A stretch of 64,000 bases of DNA, taken from Verrucomicrobiota bacterium (GTDB lineage: Bacteria; Verrucomicrobiota; Verrucomicrobiia; Palsa-1439). Below, one piece after another: positions 1 through 9,681 of this stretch. Where the stretch lies: positions 1 through 64,000 of the forward strand of contig PLZV01000023.1 in the NCBI GenBank assembly GCA_003152315.1, read 5' to 3'. Made by a program: the position numbers and the translations under genes. The first letter of the stretch is position 1, and each line of letters begins with the position of its first letter. The notes below the pieces were generated by a model. The model was not told the DNA's origin, did not search any database, and saw nothing but the letters and a program-made list of their open reading frames with translations.

Positions 1-720
<720 letters not shown>

Positions 721-825
721 TTTTGGCGGAATGGTTTGCCCCCTGCTGCCGAAGAGTTGAACTTTCGTCGTTGGTGATCTACTTCGAAGTCACTTTATGG
801 GCGCGGTGCCGGCAAGGCATCGCGC

Positions 826-3372
826 CTACTCCTTCGGCTTCCCGCCGAAAAGATACATCTGCGGGACTTCTTTCACGTCGCCCTTCGCCTTTCCCGCTTC
901 GCCCTTCTTCTTTCGCCGTGCGAGCTTCGGCTGGCCTTCGGCGGAAAGCTCGGCTTCCTCGAGGTTGCTGAGGACTTCCTTGGCGCGGGCGAGGACTTCT
1001 TTCGGCAAGCCGGCGAGGCGGGCGACCTGGATGCCGTAGCTCTTGTCGGTGCCGCCGGGAAGAATCTTGTGCAGGAAAATCACCTGGTCCTGCCATTCGC
1101 GAACGGCGACATTGTAGTTCTTCACGCGCGGCATCGTGGCGGCGAGTTCGGTGAGTTCGTGATAATGCGTGGCGAAGAGGGTCTTGGCGCCGACGCTGTT
1201 GTGCAAATGCTCGGCGACCGCCCACGCGATGCTCAAGCCGTCGAACGTGCTCGTGCCGCGCCCGATTTCGTCCAGCACAATGAGGCTGCGCGGCGTGGCG
1301 TTGTTGAGGATGTTCGCGGTTTCATTCATCTCGACCATGAACGTGCTTTGCCCCCGCGCGAGATCGTCGTTGGCGCCGACCCGCGTGAAAATGCGGTCCA
1401 CCAGGCCGACCGTCGCTCGCACCGCGGGAATGTACGAGCCAACTTGCGCCATCAGCACCAGCAGCGCCACCTGCCGAATGTACGTGCTCTTGCCCGCCAT
1501 GTTCGGCCCGGTGATGATGAGAATCTGCTGCTCGCGGTTGTCGAGCAACGTGTCGTTGGGAACGAACCGCTCTTCGATCAGCGTCTGCTCCAGCACCGGA
1601 TGCCGTCCATCGACGAACTCAATCCGATCTCCATCATTAATAACGGGACGACAGTAGCCCTGATGCCGCGCCAACTCCGCCAGCCCCGCCAGCACGTCGA
1701 GCGCGGCGATGGCGGAAGCCGATTCCTGGATCAGCGCCGATTTCTCAACCGCCGCGGCGCGAATTTGCTGGAAGATTTCGTATTCGAGCGCGTTGGCCCG
1801 TTCTTCCGCCCCGAGAATCTTGTGCTCCATCTCCTTTAACTCGGGCGTGACGAACCGCTCACCGTTGGCGATGGTCTGCTTGCGAATATAATCGTCCGGC
1901 GCCTTGTCCAGATTCGCCTTCGTGATCTCGATGTAGTAACCGAACACGGAATTGAAGCGCACTTTCAACGAAGCGATGCCGGTCCGTTCGATTTCCTTTT
2001 GCTGCAGCGCGGCAATCCATGCTTTACCCTCCAATCCCGCGCGCCGGAACTCGTCCAACTCCGCGTTGTAGCCGGGCTTGATGAGTCCGCCGTCCTTCAA
2101 CGCCAGCGGCGGCGCATCCACAATCGCGTGCGCAATGAGGTCGACCAGTTCCGGAAGCTCGGTGATCTGCGCGGTTAGTTTGGCGAGGAACCCCGTCCCG
2201 CCCAGCACCGACTCCAGCGTCTTCTTCAGCTTCGGCACGGCGGCCAGGGATTCCTTCAGGACGATCAGATCGCGCGCGTTGCCACTGCCGACACTGAGCC
2301 GCGCCAGGGTCCGTTCCATGTCGCGCACCGCCTGAAGCTGCTCGCGAAAATCCGCCAGCACGTGTGGCGTGTCGCAAAACGTGGCGATCACATCCTGCCG
2401 CGCGCGGATCTGTTCCACGTTTTTCAGCGGACGGGTCAGCCACTCGCGGAGCAACCGCGCGCCCATCGGCGTCAGCGTGCGATCCAGGCAACCAATCAAC
2501 GTGTGCTTGCGGTCGGAACGCGGCGATTCGAGCAACTCCAGGTTCCGCTGCGTCGTCGCGTCGAGGACCATGAATTCATTGATGCTGTAAACCGTGAGCC
2601 GATGAATGTGCGCGGTGCTGCGCCGCAACGCTTGTTCGAGGTAATGGAGCGCCGCGCCGGCGGCCCCGATGCCGACGCTCAACTCACTCGCGCCAAAACC
2701 GTCGAGTGATTGCGTTTTGAAATGGTCGCGCAACGTGAAGAAAGCCGTCTCGCGCTCAAACGTCCAGCCGTCGTGCGGAGTGAACGCCAGGGTGCCCAGT
2801 TGCGCCAGTACCTGCTTCGCCTCGGCAAGCCATTCCGTTGGCACGATGATCTCCGCGGGACGGATCCGCGTGAGTTCGTTCTGCAGTTGTTCCACCGACG
2901 AAAGCTCGGTCACCTTGAAGTCGCCCGTGGTCAAATCCACCAGCGCGAGCCCAAACTTGCCATCACTGCAAATCGCCGCCAGGAAATTATTCCGCTCGGC
3001 CTGCAGCAGATGCGCGTCGAAGTGCGTGCCGGGGCTAAGGATTTGCGTGACATCGCGTTTGACCAGCTTCCCGGGTTGGGCTTCTTCGAGCTGGTCGCAG
3101 ATCGCGACCTTGCGTCCGTGCTTGAGAAGCTTGCCGATGTAGGCTTCGGCGGCGTGGTGCGGGATGCCGCACATCGGGGTGCCGTTGCGGCTGGTGAGCG
3201 CAAGGTTGAGCAGTTGCGAGGCGGCCTTGGCGTCATCGAAAAACATCTCGTAGAAATCGCCCAGCCGGAACAGCAGCAGCGCATCCGGCGGGATCTGGTG
3301 CTTCACGCGCCGATATTGCTGCATCATGGGCGTAAGACCGTCGCCCGACTGCTGGGATTTCGCACTCGCCAT
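826..3372 (-). CDS. mutS: DNA mismatch repair protein MutS
   Basis: MutS recognises base mismatches and small loops and starts mismatch repair with MutL. At 848 residues it has the normal family length. The N-terminal mismatch-reading domain carries the DFYEMF wedge motif near residue 40. Connector, lever and clamp regions follow, and the C-terminal ATPase has the Walker A GPNMAGKST near residue 610 and the downstream DEIGRGTSTFDG motif. The ATG at 3372 is preceded, after only 10 nt, by a perfect TATAAT (3383-3388 read on the minus strand), and no Shine-Dalgarno sequence is seen. The message may therefore be leaderless. The gene is monocistronic, converging with katG. Confidence 0.97.
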   Translation of the reverse strand: MASAKSQQSGDGLTPMMQQYRRVKHQIPPDALLLFRLGDFYEMFFDDAKAASQLLNLALTSRNGTPMCGIPHHAAEAYIGKLLKHGRKVAICDQLEEAQPGKLVKRDVTQILSPGTHFDAHLLQAERNNFLAAICSDGKFGLALVDLTTGDFKVTELSSVEQLQNELTRIRPAEIIVPTEWLAEAKQVLAQLGTLAFTPHDGWTFERETAFFTLRDHFKTQSLDGFGASELSVGIGAAGAALHYLEQALRRSTAHIHRLTVYSINEFMVLDATTQRNLELLESPRSDRKHTLIGCLDRTLTPMGARLLREWLTRPLKNVEQIRARQDVIATFCDTPHVLADFREQLQAVRDMERTLARLSVGSGNARDLIVLKESLAAVPKLKKTLESVLGGTGFLAKLTAQITELPELVDLIAHAIVDAPPLALKDGGLIKPGYNAELDEFRRAGLEGKAWIAALQQKEIERTGIASLKVRFNSVFGYYIEITKANLDKAPDDYIRKQTIANGERFVTPELKEMEHKILGAEERANALEYEIFQQIRAAAVEKSALIQESASAIAALDVLAGLAELARHQGYCRPVINDGDRIEFVDGRHPVLEQTLIEERFVPNDTLLDNREQQILIITGPNMAGKSTYIRQVALLVLMAQVGSYIPAVRATVGLVDRIFTRVGANDDLARGQSTFMVEMNETANILNNATPRSLIVLDEIGRGTSTFDGLSIAWAVAEHLHNSVGAKTLFATHYHELTELAATMPRVKNYNVAVREWQDQVIFLHKILPGGTDKSYGIQVARLAGLPKEVLARAKEVLSNLEEAELSAEGQPKLARRKKKGEAGKAKGDVKEVPQMYLFGGKPKE

Positions 3373-3424
3373 CGCGGAGGGGATTATAGCGGCGGGCTTC
3401 GGGTGGTCACGTCCTAAAACACGA

Positions 3425-3458
3425 GGGCCGAATTTCCACAGAAGGGGAAACTCGGCCC
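3425..3458. terminator. Hairpin resembling a rho-independent terminator
   Basis: GGGCCGA (3425-3431) pairs with TCGGCCC (3452-3458) and TTTCC (3433-3437) pairs with GGAAA (3446-3450), with one mismatch and an 8-nt loop. Only short T-runs follow on either strand. The rest of 3373-3761 holds no gene I recognise. Confidence 0.4.
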
Positions 3459-3761
3459 CGCGTTTATTGCCTGAACCGCTCTCTGTCTGGCGCGCGTCGA
3501 TCGTTCAACGCTTGTTGCTCAGCGCGTGTTCTTCCGTGCGTCGGAAGCAGATCGTTCCGCAACCACGTCACGGATGGGTTGACCTCCTACGAACCGCCGG
3601 GCATCCCCCATCCCGGCACCGATTCCTATAGCAACACCCCTGCCAACTTCCCAAGTCACGTGAAATCAAGAGGCTCACGACGGGGATGGGGCAGGAATGT
3701 TCGCTGCACCGGCCAAAAGGGCGCTGGTGACTGGACAAAAGTGTCAGGCTGCCCTGACGTC

Positions 3762-4130
3762 TCAGCGCAGGAAGATCTCGCGAATCGCGAGGCGGAGTTG
3801 CTGGATGTCAAACGGCTTCTCGATAACTTGATTGCCCGTTCGCAACACGAAGTCACTGAAGCCGGCTTTCCGCGACGCCTGGCCCGTAACAAAGAGAAAC
3901 CGGTCCGCAAGGTGGGGGTAGTCGCGCACTACGTCATTGTAGAGAGCTTCACCATCGACGCGCGGCATCATCAGGTCGCAAAGGACCGCTTCATAGTCAC
4001 CCGTGCGCAGGCAATCCATCGCCTCCATGCCGTTGCCGGCGATATCGACCTCGCAGTTCTCATAGGTCAACACCTCGCCCAGCAACACCGCCAGATCGTG
4101 GTCATCGTCAACCACAAGGACGCGATGCAT
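3762..4130 (-). CDS. Stand-alone response regulator receiver domain (CheY-like)
   Basis: This is a 122-residue single receiver domain with no output domain, so it probably acts by protein-protein contact after phosphorylation by a histidine kinase. The family residues are present: an acidic cluster in VVDDDHD near residue 7, the phospho-acceptor Asp in LCDLMMP near residue 53, a Thr/Gly switch in VTGQ and the conserved Lys in EKPF near residue 106. I chose the start at MHRVLVVDDD (4130) because the beta-1 strand of receiver domains begins there. An ATG at 4193 would add 21 charged residues that do not fit the fold. No kinase gene lies nearby, so the partner is unknown. Confidence 0.85.
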   Translation of the reverse strand: MHRVLVVDDDHDLAVLLGEVLTYENCEVDIAGNGMEAMDCLRTGDYEAVLCDLMMPRVDGEALYNDVVRDYPHLADRFLFVTGQASRKAGFSDFVLRTGNQVIEKPFDIQQLRLAIREIFLR

Positions 4131-4224
4131 TACCTTTTTTTCCCGCTTCTCTTCCACCATGGCCGCTAAACGTAACTCCTCTCCAGCGCCCATTCAACCA
4201 TGACTTTCCTGCGCCGGGTCTGGA

Positions 4225-4539
4225 TCACTTTGCCACAGCGTCAGGAACTTCCTCGGTAACATCGTCGGTTTGGTAATCCGTCTCCGTGTCGGTTTCCAGG
4301 GGACGGAACCGCTCGGCCTTGAAGCCCCGCTCCGGATAGGGGGGCATGTCACTGCACGGATTGATAAGTTCCACGAGATAGACGCACATCTCACCGCCTT
4401 CACCACCGATATCAACACCCGGCACCAGGTCGCGAATGGTGTAGGTCACGCCCTTAACCGGGAGTTTCCAGTAGAATTTCTTGATCGCCTCTGGGAAGAC
4501 ATCATCGACGCAGACCACTTTTTGCCGGGGCAGGAACAT
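4225..4539 (-). CDS. Conserved hypothetical protein, 104 aa
   Basis: I do not assign a function to this protein. It begins MFLPRQKVVCVDDVFPEAIKK, has a YWKLPVKGVTYTIRDLVPG segment, and ends in an acidic, Thr/Asp-rich tail (roughly residues 80-100) that looks disordered. Short proteins with a similar VCVDD and LP.KG..YT.R arrangement are common as unannotated genes in bacteria and phages, so it is likely a real gene. It has no signal peptide or membrane segment. It lies between the receiver-domain gene and the large exoprotein gene on the same strand, about 95 bp upstream of the former, but shared regulation is not shown. Confidence 0.6.
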   Translation of the reverse strand: MFLPRQKVVCVDDVFPEAIKKFYWKLPVKGVTYTIRDLVPGVDIGGEGGEMCVYLVELINPCSDMPPYPERGFKAERFRPLETDTETDYQTDDVTEEVPDAVAK

Positions 4540-4611
4540 GGAGGGATTACGATATCAGGCCGATGGCTTTCGATAAACCGAATTGTCCACTCTGACGCTG
4601 CGCCGCCCTCG

Positions 4612-7600
4612 CTAGTTAAATGCGGCGACCTGGTAGTAATAGGTCGTCGAGGAGTCGAGCCCCAGGTCCATGAAGGAAGTGACATTCGCTCCCACATTGC
4701 CAAGAACATCCCAGGGTCCCGCAGGTGATGTGGCCCGCTGGATTTGAAATCCGAGTTCGTTGTTCGCGTTGTCCTGCCATTGGAGTGTGATGGATGTGGA
4801 TGTCGTAGCCGTCACCACCAGATTGGAAGGCGGCGCCGGATCTGTTGGCGACGGCGAAAGTGTCGTCACACAAATCTGTGAACTCGCCGCCGAGGTGTTC
4901 CCCGCGTTATCGTAAGCAACGATCGTGTAGCAATACAGCGTATTGGCGGACAGGCCGCTCTCCGAGAAGTTGTTTTCCGTCGTCGTCATGACCAGGACGC
5001 CATCGCGGTAGACCTGGTAACCAGCCACGCCGAAACCGCTGAAGTCGGTCGAGGCTGCCCACGTGATGGTGACTTCGGATATCGAAACGGCCGTGGCCAT
5101 GCCGCCGCTCGGAATCGATGGCGCGATTGTGGTGTTGGCCACGGTCGAGTAGCTGATATCGATGCGGTAGAATCTCTGTGGACCGATGGCGTTTATGTCA
5201 GTAATAGTGACCTGATTGCCGTTCGTCACTGGTCCCGTATACCCGGGAAGCGGCAGCCAGACCCCTTCCACCAGGTCGGTGGTGAACTGGGGCGAATAGG
5301 TGCGTCGCCCGTCCCACGGGCTGAATGTCAGGTTGTATTGCGCCGGCTGGTTGGTAACAGCCGTTACCTGCAAAAGGAAGACCGACGCGGGATTGGTCGG
5401 ATCCAGGCCCACCACGTACTTGTAAAGGTTGTTCTGTCCCGTACCATCCGCATCATCATTGGCCAACGAGTCGTCGTTGGTCAATCCTGTCGTGTGACCG
5501 AAATAGCGCAACATCCACCAGTCCGGAATCCCATCCCGGTCGGAATCAGCCTTGGAGACTTCGTAGCAGCCCATGTCGGGCGGATTACCGCGCGGCTGGC
5601 CTTCGATGTCAAGCGCGGGGGAATTGCTGAAAATCCCCGCGGCCAGGCACGGGGAGCTCACCGTCAGGTGTGAATCCATTCCCGAGACAAACTGCGGGTC
5701 GGCATCAATACAGCCCGTGCCAAACCAAGTCTGCCCGGTACCGAATTGGATGTCGGAGTACGAAGCGCCAAGAAAACTATTGCCCAGCGTTCCCACCGGG
5801 TTGGCGCCGTTTCCCCAGGAGATTGAATTGTATAACGTGGCACTGTTACCGCTGCCGAGGCTGGCCAGACCGGGGTTATTCACTGCGGTACAATTGTTGA
5901 GGATGGCCGAACCACCGGAACAATTCAGAGCCACAGCCGGGCCAAGATTATTCTCGACCAGGCAATTCACATAGTTTCCACCGCAGCCCATGATGCCGCC
6001 CGTACTATTAAAGCTGCTCACGCAGGAATCGAACGTGCATTGGCTGTTTCCACCCATGCCACCCCCCCCGTTGCCGGTAACCAGGCAATAGGTGAACGTG
6101 CCGGATTGCGGCAGCTCGCCATTCGGGCCAAATCCGGTGCGTGGCGCCGCCTGCAGACCGATGCCACCGTTGGAGGAAAACGTGCAGTTCGCGACGGACG
6201 CGTCACCCGCGGCGTTCAGCCCGAACCCGTTGTTGTGCTGGATCAGGACATTCGACATTGATACAATGCCGGAGTTGCCGTGGCCGCTACTCACCTCATC
6301 GTAACCGTCACCCTGGTTGTCTTCGATGGTTGAGTCGCTGACCGTGCCATTCTGAAGGGAGCACGCGGTGCCCGCGTTGGTCTGGATTAGGGAATCAGCG
6401 ATGCTGATCGACACTCGGCCGTAAAACTCCCCATCGTGGATCACCGTCCCTTGATTCAACCGAAACACACAATTCCTGATTGTCGCATACGAGTCGTTAA
6501 CTACCGCGTTCACACAGGTGTTCTGGTTCGAGACGAACAAGCTGTTTTGGAGATCTACCTCGCCGCTGCCAACGTCCACAACTACGCCGACGTTCTGCGC
6601 GAATAGACAACCATTGACCGCGGTCGGGGTGGCTGAAAACGACACCGGGTTGCCCCTCAATACTTCGCCGCCGTTCCCTTGAAAGATGCAATTGTTAATT
6701 GTCGGCGAACCGGACTCCAGGTAGATGGCCGCAATATTGGAGGCCGCCCGTTTGATCGTAAAGCCATCGATCACGGATGAATTCCCCTCGCCATCGTGCA
6801 GCCAGAACCCCCCGCCCGTGAACTGGCAGTCAATGACCGCATTGGACGGGCCGTTGACAGACCGGACCGCAATGGATCTGCCGAAGAAATCCAGGTTCGT
6901 ATTGCCCGTGCCTGAATACACGCCATTGAGCACCAACACAGTGTCAAGGTTCGTGGCGGCATTCAGGCCGTCCTGGATGTGGCTGAACGGATGCGCGATA
7001 TTGCCGTTGGCCAACGGGTCGTTGGTGTTCGTCGCGCTGACGTACAACGCGAGGACGAGTTGAAATACGTTCCCGTTATCGGCCGTCCCACCCGCCGAAC
7101 ACGTCCCATAGAAATACCCGTTAGTGTCCTGCACCAGGCCCGCCAAGGGGACGGCACCGTCAGTCAGACCGGTGAACGTGTAAAGATTTGTGAACGTACC
7201 CTTTGAGTCGGTTCTAAATATCGTCCCGTTGTTGCCAACACTCCCGCCCCCCGAGGCCGTCCCGTAGTACTGGCCGTCGTTGGCCAGCATCAACCCCGCC
7301 ACCGGGTTCGCGCCGTCCGCGCCGCCGGTAAAGGTGTGCAAAATGGTTACAGTGTTGGACGCCGTTCCCGTTATGTTGAGCCGGAAGGCAACCCCGTTGT
7401 CGTACGTCCCGCCGAAGTAGGTTGTTCCCATGAAATTGGTGGAGTTGACTTGAATCAGCCCCGCCTCCGGCCCGCTTCCATCACCGGCGCCCCCGAGAAA
7501 GCGATACAAGGTCGTCAACGTTCCCAGCGAAGTGATCTTGAATATCGTGCCGTTGCCGCCCGTCCCGCCTGCGGATGTTGTCCCGTAGAAACTGCCATCT

Positions 7601-8232
7601 AGGCCCAGAATCAGCCCTGCCGCAGGAATCCCACCGTCAGCGCCTCCGGTAAAACTATACAGGTTCGTGAATACCGCTGGCAGGTTCGTGAATACAACCG
7701 GGGGTGTGATCCGGAACACCGTGCCGGCATTGCCCGCCCCCCCTTGGGAAGCTGTCCCGTAGAAATTGCCGTCGTTGCCCTGGACCAACGCCGCAATTGG
7801 CTCGCTGCCGTCAGCCCCGCCGGTAAACTGCCACAGCGTGGTCAGTGTCCCCGCCGGCGTAATCTTGAACACCACTCCCGCGTCGTGCGCCCCACCAAAG
7901 AAAGTTGTCCCGTAGAGATTGCCGTCAATGCCCTGGATCAGCGGCGCTCCTGGGCTGGCGCCATCAGAGTTACCGGTGAAGAGATGCAAATTGGTGAGCA
8001 CCCCCGTTGAGCTAATTCGGAAGACCGTGCCGTTGCCCCCCGTCCCGCCTGCTGTGGCCGTTCCATAGAAAAAGCCGTCGCCGGCTTGGATTAGTCCCGC
8101 CACTGGCGAGTGGCCGTCCGTACTGCCGGTAAATAGACTCAACGGGGTGAGAGTGACCGCGCTAGCATCGTCAGGGGAACCCCCCAATGCCAACAGGAGC
8201 AAGGGCACGATAACTACACACAGCCTTTTCAT
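4612..8232 (-). CDS. Exported gloVer-repeat / beta-helix / fibronectin III protein
   Basis: This is a secreted or surface protein of 1206 residues with no visible catalytic motif. A signal peptide covers about residues 1-24 (MKRL start, Leu-rich core, DDASA end). It is followed by seven or more tandem units of about 50 residues (GT.FGG..D.G..F.. plus LY.FTGG.DG.NP), which match the gloVer repeat family (TIGR03803). A right-handed beta-helix with many short N/G/C-rich rungs comes next. A calcium-type DSDRDGIPDWW segment with an NDDADGTGQNN module follows, then two FN3 domains. The last FN3 stops at YYYQVAAFN, before its final strand, so the C terminus may be eroded. The start at 8232 gives the cleanest signal peptide; an ATG 24 bp upstream is possible. 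Confidence 0.85.
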   Translation of the reverse strand: MKRLCVVIVPLLLLALGGSPDDASAVTLTPLSLFTGSTDGHSPVAGLIQAGDGFFYGTATAGGTGGNGTVFRISSTGVLTNLHLFTGNSDGASPGAPLIQGIDGNLYGTTFFGGAHDAGVVFKITPAGTLTTLWQFTGGADGSEPIAALVQGNDGNFYGTASQGGAGNAGTVFRITPPVVFTNLPAVFTNLYSFTGGADGGIPAAGLILGLDGSFYGTTSAGGTGGNGTIFKITSLGTLTTLYRFLGGAGDGSGPEAGLIQVNSTNFMGTTYFGGTYDNGVAFRLNITGTASNTVTILHTFTGGADGANPVAGLMLANDGQYYGTASGGGSVGNNGTIFRTDSKGTFTNLYTFTGLTDGAVPLAGLVQDTNGYFYGTCSAGGTADNGNVFQLVLALYVSATNTNDPLANGNIAHPFSHIQDGLNAATNLDTVLVLNGVYSGTGNTNLDFFGRSIAVRSVNGPSNAVIDCQFTGGGFWLHDGEGNSSVIDGFTIKRAASNIAAIYLESGSPTINNCIFQGNGGEVLRGNPVSFSATPTAVNGCLFAQNVGVVVDVGSGEVDLQNSLFVSNQNTCVNAVVNDSYATIRNCVFRLNQGTVIHDGEFYGRVSISIADSLIQTNAGTACSLQNGTVSDSTIEDNQGDGYDEVSSGHGNSGIVSMSNVLIQHNNGFGLNAAGDASVANCTFSSNGGIGLQAAPRTGFGPNGELPQSGTFTYCLVTGNGGGGMGGNSQCTFDSCVSSFNSTGGIMGCGGNYVNCLVENNLGPAVALNCSGGSAILNNCTAVNNPGLASLGSGNSATLYNSISWGNGANPVGTLGNSFLGASYSDIQFGTGQTWFGTGCIDADPQFVSGMDSHLTVSSPCLAAGIFSNSPALDIEGQPRGNPPDMGCYEVSKADSDRDGIPDWWMLRYFGHTTGLTNDDSLANDDADGTGQNNLYKYVVGLDPTNPASVFLLQVTAVTNQPAQYNLTFSPWDGRRTYSPQFTTDLVEGVWLPLPGYTGPVTNGNQVTITDINAIGPQRFYRIDISYSTVANTTIAPSIPSGGMATAVSISEVTITWAASTDFSGFGVAGYQVYRDGVLVMTTTENNFSESGLSANTLYCYTIVAYDNAGNTSAASSQICVTTLSPSPTDPAPPSNLVVTATTSTSITLQWQDNANNELGFQIQRATSPAGPWDVLGNVGANVTSFMDLGLDSSTTYYYQVAAFN

Positions 8233-8359
8233 GTAACACTTCTCGCAACCCTTCATTTATATAACAGATCCTGGCCGCTATGTCGCGCTTTTTCTGCTTT
8301 GGCGGTGGGTCCGCGAAATTGATTCTATTGGGAAATGTAACGGTAGGAGAGCGTGCGGA

Positions 8360-8443
8360 ACCCCGCCTGCGCCGGGGTCACCATATTTTCGCCAGTGTGC
8401 GAAATATGGTATCTGGGCCTCTTGGCAGAAAGAGGCTCCTTTT
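8360..8443. other. Three consecutive hairpins
   Basis: CCCCG/CGGGG (8360-8376) is followed by a long, nearly perfect stem of about 12 bp (8380-8392 with 8399-8410, one bulge, 6-nt loop). A third stem follows, GCCTCTT/AAGAGGC (8417-8436), with TCCTTTT downstream on the plus strand. They lie between the gloVer gene promoter region and tRNA-Thr. They could be terminators or a structured RNA; no known family is recognised. Confidence 0.4.
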
Positions 8444-8469
8444 CCGCACTCGGTGATCCTGCTTGAGAA

Positions 8470-8545
8470 TGGAGCCGGCGATCAGACTTGAACTGATAAC
8501 CTGCTGATTACAAATCAGCTGCTCTGCCAATTGAGCTACGCCGGC
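8470..8545 (-). tRNA. tRNA-Thr(TGT)
   Basis: The minus strand folds into a full cloverleaf. The acceptor stem is GCCGGCG/CGCCGGC (7 bp), the D stem GCTC/GAGC, the anticodon stem GCTGA/TCAGC with loop TTTGTAA (anticodon TGT, reading ACA), and the T stem ATCAG/CTGAT with loop TTCAAGT. The discriminator is T, and a CCA end is encoded at 8470-8472. Confidence 0.95.
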
Positions 8546-8631
8546 AACCGTAACGACTTGAAATATGCCATTTCGGAAGCGCTTAGTCCAGCGCCACGAA
8601 GGGAGTAGTCACCGGGAGCAGACGCCGCTTG

Positions 8632-9402
8632 CTAGACAGTACCATCCCGATCGTTCGCGGGCAAAAGCCACGCCGACACAACCAAAAACATAATTACAGC
8701 CACCGACCCAATCCATTCCCAGAATCCCAAATGCCATGCGACCGATTGTTTGAGGCTCCGGGTGATCGGTTCCAGGAACTGGAAATGAACGCCGATGATT
8801 AGTCGGAGTATGAGCAGGACAATCGCCGGCCAGGTGATCAAGCTCCACCAAAAGACCAGGCGGCGACTCACCAACTCACTTCCCGCCCGATGTCGCTGCT
8901 TCAGGGCATAAAACGCGAACATCAGTATTCCCACGCCAAGGCCGATGCCAGCGGCGCGGCCCAGTACTTCGTGCAACTTGGGGATGGTCGCGTGCCCGCG
9001 CACTGGATGTGAGGTAATCATGCTGGCGAGGATCAAGCACATCGCCCCTCCGGTAAAAAAGGTGGCCCCGACCCGGACCACCGGGGAATCAACGCCGAGT
9101 CGGCGGTTGACGTAGCCGGCAAAAGGCAATAATAGCAGACCGCTCAGGGCCAATCCCACCGCAGGAATGAAATGAAATTGCGGATTCACTCGCGGGTACA
9201 GCAATTGAGAAATGCTCATCACCCTCCAATCGTAAGCCCGTGGCAGCAGCGCCACGGCGAGTGCCAGGCTCCCAAAAAAGAAAATGGCAATGAGCGGAAT
9301 CACCACGAACAGCATTGTCCGCTGGCTGAGATCGCCAGCAAAGAAGCTGACGATGCTCAAACCGGTGCCGTGAGCGTTCGCTGGTCCTCGTCGCCGATCC
9401 AC
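8632..9402 (-). CDS. Multi-pass membrane protein, DUF998-like
   Basis: This is an integral membrane protein of up to 256 residues with about six hydrophobic segments. The first is at residues 30-53 and the last near residues 225-248 (VAVIMFLVVSAWLL). The pattern of a short exposed SISQL loop after the first helix and an AxGLALSGLLLLPFAGYV second helix resembles DUF998 family proteins, whose biochemical role is unknown. The frame used here opens with GTG at 9402, which has a weak AGGA upstream. An ATG at 9315, directly before the first helix, is an equally good start. It lies 44 bp downstream of a tiny membrane-protein gene on the same strand and may be cotranscribed with it. Confidence 0.6.
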   Translation of the reverse strand: MDRRRGPANAHGTGLSIVSFFAGDLSQRTMLFVVIPLIAIFFFGSLALAVALLPRAYDWRVMSISQLLYPRVNPQFHFIPAVGLALSGLLLLPFAGYVNRRLGVDSPVVRVGATFFTGGAMCLILASMITSHPVRGHATIPKLHEVLGRAAGIGLGVGILMFAFYALKQRHRAGSELVSRRLVFWWSLITWPAIVLLILRLIIGVHFQFLEPITRSLKQSVAWHLGFWEWIGSVAVIMFLVVSAWLLPANDRDGTV

Positions 9403-9446
9403 AGTTGGCTGACTTCCTGGAAACCCTGCTGGATTCTCCGTGCGGC

Positions 9447-9608
9447 CTAATCCTTCTTCTCTCCCCGATCGGAATTGAGAACAGCAATGGTCAGCGCCGT
9501 CACTGCGATAACCAGCGTCAGCAGCAAGAGCGGACCTCCGTGTCTGCCGAAATGTCCGAACGCCATCAAGATTGGTGTTATTGCAATGTGATTCACTGTT
9601 TGTACCAT
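9447..9608 (-). CDS. Small single-pass membrane protein, 53 aa
   Basis: This short frame encodes MVQTVNHIAITPILMAFGHF, then a Gly/His/Arg turn (GRHGGP), one transmembrane helix (about residues 27-44, Leu/Val/Ala-rich) and a charged NSDRGEKKD tail. A purine-rich AAGAAG lies about 8 nt before the ATG. The amber stop at 9447 is followed in the same frame by 29 further sense codons (to 9358) that read like protein (RIQQGFQEVSQLWIGDED). The gene may therefore be a broken longer gene, or the tail may be chance. I recognise no family. It precedes the DUF998-like gene on the same strand. Confidence 0.45.
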   Translation of the reverse strand: MVQTVNHIAITPILMAFGHFGRHGGPLLLLTLVIAVTALTIAVLNSDRGEKKD

Positions 9609-9681
9609 AGCTTACTTCTTGAGCGTGTAAAGTAGTCGAAAAACAAGCGGCGTGTTTTCCATTCAGACCTTGAGGATCGGA

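Noticed and set aside
1625..1650. ATTAATAACG inside mutS as another AT-rich operator
   Set aside because: Not palindromic around AATT and lies in the middle of a conserved coding region.
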